This document shows, piece by piece, positions 5,983 through 12,416 of a stretch of DNA of 13,345 nt. This stretch comes from Lysobacterales bacterium (GTDB taxonomy: Bacteria > Pseudomonadota > Gammaproteobacteria > Xanthomonadales > Xanthomonadaceae). The translations under genes and the position numbers were made by a program. Each line of letters opens with the position of its first letter. Position 1 is the first letter of the stretch. The stretch lies in the NCBI GenBank assembly GCA_015655035.1, contig JAATFS010000335.1, forward strand, positions 1 through 13,345, in the 5' to 3' direction. The notes below the pieces were generated by a model that saw only the letters and a list, made by a program, of their open reading frames with translations, did no database searches and had not been told where the DNA came from.

Positions 5983-7482
5983 ATGAATTCACCGGTCACG
6001 CGCGAACACTGGCAGCTATTGGCGGACCGCCTGTCGCTGCGAACCCAGGCCTTCATCGATGGCCGCTACGTCGACGCCGCCGATGGCGCAACCTTCGATT
6101 GCATCAGTCCGATCGACGGTCGCCTGCTGGCCAGGGTGGCTGCCGGCAGCGCGGTGGATATCGACCGCGCGGTGGCAGCGGCGCGGCGCGCGTTCGAACA
6201 GGGCCGCTGGGCCAATGCCAAGCCGGCGCAGCGCAAGCAGGCGCTGCTGCGGCTGGCGCAACTGGTCGAACGGCACGGCGACGAACTGGCGCTGCTGGAA
6301 TCGCTGGACATGGGCAAGCCGGTGGGCGATGCGCGCGCGGTCGACGTTGCCGCCACGGTGCGCTGTCTGAGCTGGACGGCGGAGGCCGTGGACAAGGTCT
6401 ACGGCGAGGTGGCGCCCACCGGCCTGGACGAACTGGGACTGATCACGCGCGAACCATTGGGCGTGGTGGGCGCCATCGTGCCGTGGAATTTCCCGTTGCT
6501 GATGGCTTCGTGGAAGCTGGCGCCGGCGCTGGCGATGGGTAATTCAGTGGTGCTCAAACCCTCGGAAAAATCTCCGCTGAGCGTGCTGCGGCTGGCTGAG
6601 CTGGTGCTGGAAGCCGGGATCCCGGAGGGTGTGTTCAATGTGGTGCCGGGCACCGGGCAGGGCGCGGGAGCGCCGCTGGCGCTGCACATGGACGTGGATG
6701 GCCTGGTATTTACCGGGTCCACCGCGGTCGGGCGCCAGCTGTTGCAATACGCCGGTCAGTCCAACATGAAACGTGCGTACATGGAGTGCGGCGGCAAGAG
6801 CCCGAACCTGGTGTTCGCCGACGCGCCAGACCTGGAGCGCGCAGCGCAGGCCGCAGCCAGCGGCATCTTCTACAACCAGGGAGAGGTGTGCACGGCGGCA
6901 TCGCGGCTGCTGGTGGAGCGCTCGATCAAGGACGAGTTCGTGGCGAGGGTGGTAGAGGCCGGTCGCGCGATGCAGCCGCGCCATCCCTTCGAGCCCGGCG
7001 CGGCGATGGGCGCCATCGTCGACGAGGTACAGACCCGCCGCGTGCTCGACTACATCGCCCAGGCGAGCCAGGAGGGCGGCAAATTGCTGCTCGGCGGCAA
7101 GCGCGCCGAGATCGTGCCCGGCGGCTGCTACATCGAGCCGACCGTCTTCGACGAGGTCGTGCCGGCGCACTCCATCGCGCGCGAGGAAATCTTCGGCCCG
7201 GTCTTGGCGGTGATCGCCTTCGACAGCGAGGAGGAGGCGGTACGCCTGGCCAACGATACCGACTATGGCCTGGCGGCCGGGGTATGGACGCGCGACATCG
7301 GCCGTGCCCACCGCGTCGCGCGGAAGTTGCGTGCCGGCAGCGTGTGGGTCAACTACTGGGACGGCGGCGACATGACCGCGCCGTTCGGTGGCTACAAGCA
7401 GTCCGGCAACGGACGCGACAAGTCGCTGCACGCCTTCGACAAGTACACCGAGATGAAGGCGACGTGGATCAACCTGGGCTGA
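5983..7482 (+). CDS. puuC: NAD(P)-dependent aldehyde dehydrogenase, gamma-glutamyl-gamma-aminobutyraldehyde dehydrogenase (PuuC-like)
   Basis: 499 residues; E. coli PuuC is 495. Expected reaction: oxidation of gamma-glutamyl-gamma-aminobutyraldehyde to gamma-glutamyl-GABA, in the cytoplasm. All ALDH core residues are present: Asn169 in PWNFPL, Lys192 in LKPSE, the coenzyme motif FTGSTAVG at 243-250, general-base Glu268 in MECGGKSPN, catalytic Cys303 in NQGEVCTAASR, and EEIFGPV in the C-terminal half. PFGGYKQSGNGRDKS near the C-terminus is typical of the PuuC/AldH subgroup. Start: ATG at 5983 with AGGAG 7 bases upstream. It follows the regulator after 126 bases on the same strand, so it may be co-transcribed or have its own promoter; I found no GTTG-N11-CAAC dyad directly in front of it. 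Betaine- or other aminoaldehyde activity is possible, but the cluster favours PuuC. Confidence 0.92.
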   Translation: MNSPVTREHWQLLADRLSLRTQAFIDGRYVDAADGATFDCISPIDGRLLARVAAGSAVDIDRAVAAARRAFEQGRWANAKPAQRKQALLRLAQLVERHGDELALLESLDMGKPVGDARAVDVAATVRCLSWTAEAVDKVYGEVAPTGLDELGLITREPLGVVGAIVPWNFPLLMASWKLAPALAMGNSVVLKPSEKSPLSVLRLAELVLEAGIPEGVFNVVPGTGQGAGAPLALHMDVDGLVFTGSTAVGRQLLQYAGQSNMKRAYMECGGKSPNLVFADAPDLERAAQAAASGIFYNQGEVCTAASRLLVERSIKDEFVARVVEAGRAMQPRHPFEPGAAMGAIVDEVQTRRVLDYIAQASQEGGKLLLGGKRAEIVPGGCYIEPTVFDEVVPAHSIAREEIFGPVLAVIAFDSEEEAVRLANDTDYGLAAGVWTRDIGRAHRVARKLRAGSVWVNYWDGGDMTAPFGGYKQSGNGRDKSLHAFDKYTEMKATWINLG

Positions 7483-7492
7483 GACGCGGCGC

Positions 7493-7505
7493 CCGCCCGG
7501 GGCGG
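7493..7505 (+). terminator. Weak GC hairpin after puuC
   Basis: CCGCC at 7493-7497 pairs with GGCGG at 7501-7505 around a 3-base loop, 10 bases after the puuC stop. Only a short TTT follows some 13 bases later, so a role as terminator is weak. Confidence 0.2.
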
Positions 7506-7558
7506 CCGGGAACGGGGTTTCCAAGGGCGTAGTTCGCGCCATCTCGTGGTTACGGGCT

Positions 7559-7618
7559 TGGTTGCGTCGGCAACCATTAGCGCCGTAAGCGGCGCAATCT
7601 GACAGAATCCGCCGATTC
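7559..7618 (+). promoter_or_regulatory. Three tandem tetraloop hairpins in the leader of the MHS transporter
   Basis: Three perfect inverted repeats follow one another, each with a 4-base loop: TGGTTGC-GTCG-GCAACCA (7559-7576, 7 bp), GCGCCG-TAAG-CGGCGC (7580-7595, 6 bp) and GAATC-CGCC-GATTC (7605-7618, 5 bp). The last ends 18 bases before the transporter ATG, and no clear Shine-Dalgarno lies in between. The arrangement could be a structured 5' leader controlling translation, or DNA sites for a dimeric protein. It matches no riboswitch class I can name. Confidence 0.45.
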
Positions 7619-7636
7619 CTTACCAGACCCGTTCGC

Positions 7637-8917
7637 ATGAGCGTATCCGCGATTCCTAAGACCGCCGTCAATTCGCCCGCCCGCGTGTTGCTGGCCAGCC
7701 TCATCGGCACCACCATCGAGTTCTTCGATTTCTACATCTACGCCACCGCTGCGGTGCTGGTGTTTCCCACGCTGTTCTTCCCCAAGGGCGATGGCAGTGC
7801 GGCGATGCTGCAATCGCTTGCGACCTTTGCGGTGGCGTTCGTGGCGCGCCCGGTGGGTTCGGCGCTGTTCGGCCACTTCGGTGATCGGATTGGCCGCAAG
7901 GCCACGCTGGTGGCGGCACTGCTGACGATGGGTATCTCCACGGTGGTGATCGGCCTGCTACCGAGCTACGCCCAGATCGGCGTGTTCGCGCCGGCGCTGC
8001 TGGCGCTGTGCCGGTTCGGCCAGGGGCTGGGGCTGGGCGGCGAATGGGGCGGTGCGGTCCTGCTGGCGACCGAGAACGCGCCGCCCGGCAAGCGGGCCTG
8101 GTACGGCATGTTCCCGCAGTTGGGTGCGCCGCTGGGTTTCCTGCTGTCGGCCGGTATCTTCCTCGCGCTTGGGGCGCAGCTCAACGACCAGCAGTTCATG
8201 AACTGGGGCTGGCGCGTGCCGTTCCTGGCCAGCGCGCTGTTGGTGATCATCGGCCTGTGGGTGCGCCTGAGCATCACCGAGACCCCGGCGTTCCAGAAGG
8301 CGCTGGACCGCAACGAGCGGGTCAAGCTGCCGCTGGGCGTGGTGATCTCGCAGCATTTTGGCCCGCTGGTGATCGGCACGCTGGGGGCATTCGCCACCTT
8401 CGTGCTGTTCTACCTGATGACGGTGTTCGCGCTTGGCCACGGCACCAAGGTGCTGGGCTACGACAAGGAGCAGTTCCTGCTGCTGCAAATGGTCGGCATC
8501 CTGTTCTTCGCTGCGGGCATCCCGCTGTCGGCGTTGTTCGGCGACAAGCGTAGCGCGCGCGCTGCGATGATCCTGGCCAGCGTGACGATCCTGCTGTTCG
8601 GCTTGGGCTTCGCATCGTTGTTCCAGGCCGGGCATCCCTGGCAGGTGCTGGTGTTCCTGTCGCTGGGGTTCTTCTTCATGGGCCTGACCTATGGCCCGTG
8701 CGGCACGTTGCTGGCCGAGTTGTACCCGGTTGAGGTGCGCTATACCGGTTCGTCGCTGTCGTTCAATCTGGCCAGCATCCTGGGGGCTGCGCCAGCGCCG
8801 TACGTGGCGACCAAGCTGGCGGCCGAGTACGGCTTGCAGGCGGTGGGTTACTACCTGAGTGCTGCGGCGGTGCTGAGCATCGGTGCATTGCTGCTGGTGA
8901 AGACCGCGCGGCACTGA
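7637..8917 (+). CDS. MFS transporter of the metabolite:H+ symporter (MHS) family
   Basis: 426 residues, the normal length for 12-helix MHS symporters such as ProP, ShiA and KgtP. Seen: LIGTTIEFFDFYIYATAA at about 22-39, the MHS first-helix signature; RPVGSALFGHFGDRIGRK at 71-88 with the MFS motif A between helices 2 and 3; RFGQGLGLGGEWGGA at 126-140 in helix 4; and GPCGTLLAELYPVEVRYTGS in the C-terminal half. Expected role is proton-coupled uptake of a small charged metabolite across the inner membrane. It follows the puuC-like gene by 154 bases on the same strand, and no PuuP-type APC importer is visible, so it is the candidate importer of a polyamine, GABA or related compound; this is inference from location. 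The ATG has no clear ribosome-binding site but is preceded by three hairpins. It converges on the hemerythrin gene, with 32 bases between stops. Confidence 0.9.
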   Translation: MSVSAIPKTAVNSPARVLLASLIGTTIEFFDFYIYATAAVLVFPTLFFPKGDGSAAMLQSLATFAVAFVARPVGSALFGHFGDRIGRKATLVAALLTMGISTVVIGLLPSYAQIGVFAPALLALCRFGQGLGLGGEWGGAVLLATENAPPGKRAWYGMFPQLGAPLGFLLSAGIFLALGAQLNDQQFMNWGWRVPFLASALLVIIGLWVRLSITETPAFQKALDRNERVKLPLGVVISQHFGPLVIGTLGAFATFVLFYLMTVFALGHGTKVLGYDKEQFLLLQMVGILFFAAGIPLSALFGDKRSARAAMILASVTILLFGLGFASLFQAGHPWQVLVFLSLGFFFMGLTYGPCGTLLAELYPVEVRYTGSSLSFNLASILGAAPAPYVATKLAAEYGLQAVGYYLSAAAVLSIGALLLVKTARH

Positions 8918-8949
8918 ACTGCTGGCAATGCCCTGGATGGGTCGCATGC

Positions 8950-9411
8950 TCAGTCGAACAGACGATCGAGCGTGCGGCTCAGCCAGCCCGCTCGCGGGGG
9001 CGGTGGATTGAATCGAGCCAAGTGCTGCTTCACCGATTCGGCATAGGCCTGGTCGTCGCTGCGAAAGTGGTTGAACAGCCAGCGCCCCAGCAGGGCGCGC
9101 AATTCGTCGCAGATGTCCTCGCCGGCCTGGAAGCGCTGCCGGTAATCGGCCACGCGCTGTCCGAAGATCTCGTGCACCCGCTTATGGGCACGGCTGAACG
9201 CATAGCCGGCTTCCTCCATCAGCTGTTCCTCGAAGGCGAAGTGCGACAGGGTGTAGGCGATCAGGCTGTCGATCACCTCGGCTAGCGCGGGGCGTGCGCT
9301 GTCGCGCTGCGCCGCTTGCAGGCGATTGAGCATCTCGACGATGCACCTGTGCTGGTGATCGATCACCTCGATGCCGGTGTTGAGGTCGTCCTGCCAGACC
9401 AGGAGTGCCAT
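8950..9411 (-). CDS. Bacteriohemerythrin (single-domain, di-iron, O2-binding)
   Basis: 153 residues from the ATG at 9411, which has GGAGG 8 bases upstream; a longer frame to 9483 lacks this support and would run through the FNR-type box. All seven expected di-iron ligands are present with normal spacing: His21 (in DHQH), His57 and Glu61 (HFAFE), His76 and His80 (HKRVH), His115 and Asp120 (HFRSDD). The N-terminus MALLVWQDDLNTGIEVID is typical of bacterial hemerythrins. The last 20 residues are Pro-rich then amphipathic (NPPPPRAGWLSRTLDRLFD). There is no partner signalling domain, so it is probably an oxygen carrier, store or sensor in the cytoplasm, possibly also relevant to nitric oxide. It lies downstream of puuB on the same strand, but has its own FNR-type promoter. 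Confidence 0.92.
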   Translation of the reverse strand: MALLVWQDDLNTGIEVIDHQHRCIVEMLNRLQAAQRDSARPALAEVIDSLIAYTLSHFAFEEQLMEEAGYAFSRAHKRVHEIFGQRVADYRQRFQAGEDICDELRALLGRWLFNHFRSDDQAYAESVKQHLARFNPPPPRAGWLSRTLDRLFD

Positions 9412-9441
9412 GACATGTGCCTCCGTTGTCGCGATGGCGCG

Positions 9442-9447
9442 ACTGTA
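9442..9447 (-). promoter_or_regulatory. Probable -10 element of the hemerythrin promoter
   Basis: TACAGT on the minus strand (4 of 6 to TATAAT). Its upstream end lies 29.5 bases from the centre of the FNR-type box, which is the class II spacing, putting the predicted transcript start near 9435, about 24 bases ahead of the ATG. Confidence 0.45.
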
Positions 9448-9466
9448 GGGAGGTCGCCGGACGCTG

Positions 9467-9486
9467 GCGTTGATCTGGATCAACGC
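9467..9486. promoter_or_regulatory. FNR/Anr-type box upstream of hemerythrin
   Basis: TTGAT-CTGG-ATCAA at 9470-9483 is a perfect match to the FNR/Anr consensus TTGAT-N4-ATCAA, and the symmetry extends to GCG/CGC, giving 8-bp arms. It is centred at 9476.5, about 65 bases upstream of the hemerythrin ATG and outside any gene. FNR-family proteins act at such sites under low oxygen. A Dnr/Nnr-type NO-responsive regulator would be the main alternative. Confidence 0.75.
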
Positions 9487-9504
9487 AACCGCGGGTGCGG
9501 CAGT

Positions 9505-9525
9505 CGGGCGCAGGGCATGCGCCCG
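9505..9525 (-). terminator. Hairpin downstream of puuB, possible terminator
   Basis: CGGGCGC (9505-9511) and GCGCCCG (9519-9525) form a perfect 7-bp GC stem with a 7-base loop, starting 6 bases after the puuB stop. It could separate the puuAB transcript from the hemerythrin promoter. No T tract follows, so termination efficiency is doubtful. Confidence 0.4.
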
Positions 9526-9531
9526 TGGGGT

Positions 9532-10848
9532 TCACCACAGGGCGTCGCGCAGCCTATACCAGGACATCGCCGCCACCAGCAGCGGGGTGCGCAGCAGACG
9601 GCCACCGGGAAATGGCTGATGCGGAATCCGCGCGAACAGGTCCAGTCGCTGGCTCTGTCCGGCGATGGCCTCGGCGATCACGCTGCCGGCCAGCCCGGTC
9701 GCGGCCACGCCATGGCCTGAAAAGCCTTGTGCGAAATACAGGTTCGGCGTCAGCCGGCCCCAGTGCGGGGCGCGGTTGCGGGAGATATCGACGTAGCCGC
9801 CCCAGACGTAGTCCATGGCGATGTCGCGCAACTGCGGGAAGACCGCATGCATGCGCCGCGTCATCGCGCTCGCGAGCCGGGGTGGCGGTAGCGCGGAATA
9901 GCTGGCGCGGCCGCCGAACAGCAGCCGGTGGTCGCGACTGAGGCGGTAGTAGTCCAGCGCCCAGTTGCAGTCGGCCACCGCCATGTCGTTGCGGATCAAC
10001 GCCCGAGCCCGCGCCTCGCCCAGCGGCGCGCTGGCGCCAATGTAGGTGCCGACCGGCATGATCCGCGATTCCAGCTCCGGGGCGATGCCGCGTAGCCACG
10101 CATTGCCGGCGATCACTGCGAAATCGGCGCTGACGCTGCCATCGGCGGTGTGCATCGTGGGCCGCGTGCCACGTTCGAGCCGGATCACCGGGCTGTGTTC
10201 GTGAATGCGTACGCCTGCCGCCCGCGCCGCCCGCGCCAGGCCGAAGGCATAGGCTAGCGGATGCAGATGACCGCTGGCGGCGTCGAACATCGCCCCACGG
10301 TAGCGATCGCTGGCCAGTTCCTGGCGCAGGCGGTCACGGTCCCACCATTGCAACGGGTAGTCATAGTGCTCGGCCATGTGCACGATGCCGGCGCGCAGCG
10401 CGCGTTCCTGGCGTTGATTCAGCGGCACATGCGCGTGGCCGTCGCGCCAGTCGCAGGCGATCCCATGGCGCGCGATGCGCTCGCGCAGCAGGCGCATGCC
10501 GTCGCGGGAAAAATCGAACAGTTGTCGCGCATCGTCGGCGCCGAGCAAGGTTTCCAGGGTGTCTTGCTCGCAGCCGTAGCCGACGATGGCCTGCCCGCCG
10601 TTGCGGCCGGAGGCGCCCCAGCCGATGCGTTGGGCTTCCAGCAGCGTGACCCGGTAGCCTGCTTCGGCCAGTGCAAGCGCCGTGCTCAGGCCGGTATAGC
10701 CGGCGCCGAGGATGCAGACATCGGTGTGGTGCGCACCGCGCAATCCCGCTTGCGGTGGCGGTGCGGGTTCGCTTGCGGCATACCAACTGGCCGGGTAATC
10801 CACTGTGGCCGGCTGTGGGTCGAGCGTCGTCGTCTGCCGGTTCGCCAT
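9532..10848 (-). CDS. puuB: FAD-dependent gamma-glutamylputrescine oxidoreductase (PuuB-like)
   Basis: 438 residues; E. coli PuuB is 426. A DAO-family flavoprotein expected to oxidise gamma-glutamylputrescine with O2 to gamma-glutamyl-gamma-aminobutyraldehyde, ammonia and H2O2. Seen: the N-terminal SWYAASEPAPPP segment typical of PuuB; the FAD dinucleotide motif VCILGAGYTGLSTALALAEAG at about 44-64 (GxGxxG at 48-53); the flavin-site segment GWGASGRNGGQ at 76-86; and the C-terminal FAD-binding stretch YFAQGFSGHGVAATGLAGSV. The ATG at 10848 lies only 9 bases after the puuA stop on the same strand with no strong ribosome-binding site of its own, so translational coupling to puuA is likely. A perfect hairpin follows the stop. 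Other amine or imino-acid oxidases share the fold, but the neighbouring puuA and the N-terminus make PuuB the best call. Confidence 0.92.
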   Translation of the reverse strand: MANRQTTTLDPQPATVDYPASWYAASEPAPPPQAGLRGAHHTDVCILGAGYTGLSTALALAEAGYRVTLLEAQRIGWGASGRNGGQAIVGYGCEQDTLETLLGADDARQLFDFSRDGMRLLRERIARHGIACDWRDGHAHVPLNQRQERALRAGIVHMAEHYDYPLQWWDRDRLRQELASDRYRGAMFDAASGHLHPLAYAFGLARAARAAGVRIHEHSPVIRLERGTRPTMHTADGSVSADFAVIAGNAWLRGIAPELESRIMPVGTYIGASAPLGEARARALIRNDMAVADCNWALDYYRLSRDHRLLFGGRASYSALPPPRLASAMTRRMHAVFPQLRDIAMDYVWGGYVDISRNRAPHWGRLTPNLYFAQGFSGHGVAATGLAGSVIAEAIAGQSQRLDLFARIPHQPFPGGRLLRTPLLVAAMSWYRLRDALW

Positions 10849-10857
10849 GGCCGGTGC

Positions 10858-12237
10858 TCAGACAGTGCGTAGATACCAGGCGTAATCCAGGTCGTTGACC
10901 TGGGCCTGGAAGTCCTGCATCTCGCGGCGTTTCTGTTGGCCGTAGATATGCCGGAAGCGTTCGCCCATCCGGCGTGCGACGAACTCGCTTGCGCTGAACG
11001 CGGCAATCGCCTCCTGCCAGAGCGGGCTGCGGAATTCTGATTGCGCATAGGCGTTGCCGACAGTGGCCGGGCCGGGCTCCAGACGCTGCTCCAGCCCGTC
11101 CAGGATGCCGCCCAGCACCGCTGCGGCGACCAAGTAGGGATTGGCGTCGGCGCCGGAGATGCGATGCTCGATGCGGGTATTGCGGGCATCGCTGTGCGGG
11201 ATGCGCAAGGCTACCGTGCGGTTGTTGAAGCCCCAGCTGTCGTTGAGCGGCACGAACGCGTTCGGCACGAAGCGACGGTAGCTGTTGGCGTGCGGGGCGA
11301 ACAGCAGCAGGGATTCGGCGGCAACGCGTTGCAAGCCACCAAGCGCATTGAGCAGTGCGGGCGCAGGCGCCTCGGCGCTGCCGGCAAAGAGGTTGCGGCC
11401 CTGGTGGTCCAGCAGGCTGACATGCAGGTGCAGGCCGCTGCCGGCCTGCCCGGTGAACGGCTTGGCCATGAAGCTGGCCAGCTTCGATTGCTGCTGGGCG
11501 ATCGCCTTGATCGTGCGCTTGAGGAACAGGGCGTCGTCGCAGGCGGCAAGCGCGTCGTTGCGGTGCTTGAGGTTGATCTCGAACTGCCCGGGCGCGTACT
11601 CGGCCACCGCAGTGTCGGCGGGAATGCGCTGTAGTCGACAGGCCGCGTCAACGGCGTCGGTGAACTCGCGATTGTCGTCCAGCTCTTGCAGGTAGTAGAC
11701 CTGGGTGCTGTCACTGCGAAGGCCGGTTTGCGGGTGGCGTGGCGTTTGCGGGCGGCCTTGCGGATCCGGCACGGCGTCGAACAGATAGAACTCCAGTTCC
11801 ACGGCGACCACCGGTGTCAGCCCGAGTTGGCGGAAGCCCGCGAGCACCTGTTGCAATACCGCGCGCGGATTGACTTCGAAGGTGCCACCGTTACCGTCTT
11901 CCATCGACAACAGCAATTGTGCCATCGGCCGTGGTGCCCACGGCACCGATCGCAGCGAACCGGGCACTGGCCGGCAGATGCGGTCCTCGTCGCCGATGTC
12001 GTAGCCCAGCCCGGTCTCCTCGACCGTATTGCCGGTGATGTCGGTGGCGATCAGCGACATCGGCAGGCAGATGCCGTCGGCATAGACCTTCTCCAGTGCT
12101 TCGCGGGTGATGCGCTTGCCGCGCAGCAGGCCATTGGTGTCGGGCAACAGCAGGTCGACCAGTTCGCAACCGGTGATCTGTTGCAGTGCATGGGCATCTT
12201 CGGAAGGCAGTGACGAGACGGCGGAAGGATTGGCCAT
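10858..12237 (-). CDS. puuA: Glutamine synthetase-family gamma-glutamylpolyamine synthetase (PuuA-like)
   Basis: 459 residues, in the range of PuuA (472 in E. coli). ATP-dependent glutamylation of putrescine or a similar amine is the expected reaction, first step of the pathway. N-terminal beta-grasp: VDLLLPDTNGLLRGKR at 27-42. Catalytic domain: metal ligands in VAVELEFYLFD (Glu147, Glu149), AEYAPGQFEINLKH (Glu213, Glu220), GSGLHLHVS with His270, NSYRRFVP at 318-325 (Arg321), R340 in FNNRTVALRIP, and RIEHRISGADANPYL (Glu357, Arg359). True glutamine synthetases carry a C-terminal adenylylation-site segment that is not apparent here, supporting a non-GlnA role. ATG at 12237 has a weak AGG upstream. 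It is the first gene of a puuA-puuB operon, divergent from puuD, with a good promoter at 12265-12292. A second homologue starts at 13179, so the two may differ in amine preference. Confidence 0.92.
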   Translation of the reverse strand: MANPSAVSSLPSEDAHALQQITGCELVDLLLPDTNGLLRGKRITREALEKVYADGICLPMSLIATDITGNTVEETGLGYDIGDEDRICRPVPGSLRSVPWAPRPMAQLLLSMEDGNGGTFEVNPRAVLQQVLAGFRQLGLTPVVAVELEFYLFDAVPDPQGRPQTPRHPQTGLRSDSTQVYYLQELDDNREFTDAVDAACRLQRIPADTAVAEYAPGQFEINLKHRNDALAACDDALFLKRTIKAIAQQQSKLASFMAKPFTGQAGSGLHLHVSLLDHQGRNLFAGSAEAPAPALLNALGGLQRVAAESLLLFAPHANSYRRFVPNAFVPLNDSWGFNNRTVALRIPHSDARNTRIEHRISGADANPYLVAAAVLGGILDGLEQRLEPGPATVGNAYAQSEFRSPLWQEAIAAFSASEFVARRMGERFRHIYGQQKRREMQDFQAQVNDLDYAWYLRTV

Positions 12238-12264
12238 AAGTGGACGCCTGCTGGGTTCGCTTCG

Positions 12265-12292
12265 AGCTTAGCAAGCGCAAGATGCCTGTCAA
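12265..12292 (-). promoter_or_regulatory. Probable sigma70 promoter of the puuA-puuB operon
   Basis: On the minus strand a perfect -35 TTGACA (12292-12287) is followed after 16 bases by TAAGCT (12270-12265, 3 of 6 to TATAAT). The predicted start lies about 20 bases ahead of the puuA ATG. Just upstream, GTTG-N11-CA overlaps the -35 and resembles a decayed copy of the puuR-region dyads. Confidence 0.5.
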
Positions 12293-12323
12293 GAATACTC
12301 AACATTCCGAGTCGGGACCGCGC

Positions 12324-12339
12324 TTTTTTAGGGTTTTTT
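12324..12339. promoter_or_regulatory. Two helically phased T tracts between puuA and puuD
   Basis: Six T at 12324-12329 and six T at 12334-12339, with centres exactly 10 bases apart, stand out in this GC-rich sequence. Phased tracts of this kind bend DNA. They lie about 31-47 bases upstream of the puuA -35 and just upstream of the puuD side, so they could act as an UP-like element or promote looping. Confidence 0.4.
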
Positions 12340-12360
12340 GGCAAGATGGCTTGCGGGTCT

Positions 12361-12368
12361 GTTGTAAA
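12361..12368 (+). promoter_or_regulatory. Third GTTGTAAA half-site, upstream of puuD
   Basis: GTTGTAAA is identical to the first eight bases of both dyads near puuR. The second half-site is degenerate (CGCC instead of CAAC at the N11 position). It lies 49 bases before the puuD ATG, within the puuA-puuD control region. It may be a weaker PuuR-type site. Confidence 0.35.
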
Positions 12369-12416
12369 AATAAAACGCCCGGGGTAAGTTCGGCTCAAGC
12401 CACCGGGGTCGTTCGC

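Noticed and set aside
7958..8947. A 329-codon minus-strand frame opposite the MHS transporter
   Set aside because: Gln/Arg/His-rich shadow of codon-biased membrane-protein sequence; the plus strand has full MHS motifs.
8918..8949. Bidirectional terminator between the convergent MHS and hemerythrin genes
   Set aside because: Only 32 bases and no stable inverted repeat or T run found there.
12240..12416. N-terminal extension of PuuD to 12240
   Set aside because: The extra 59 residues are unlike the family, cover promoter-like AT-rich sequence, and the ATG at 12417 gives the standard length.
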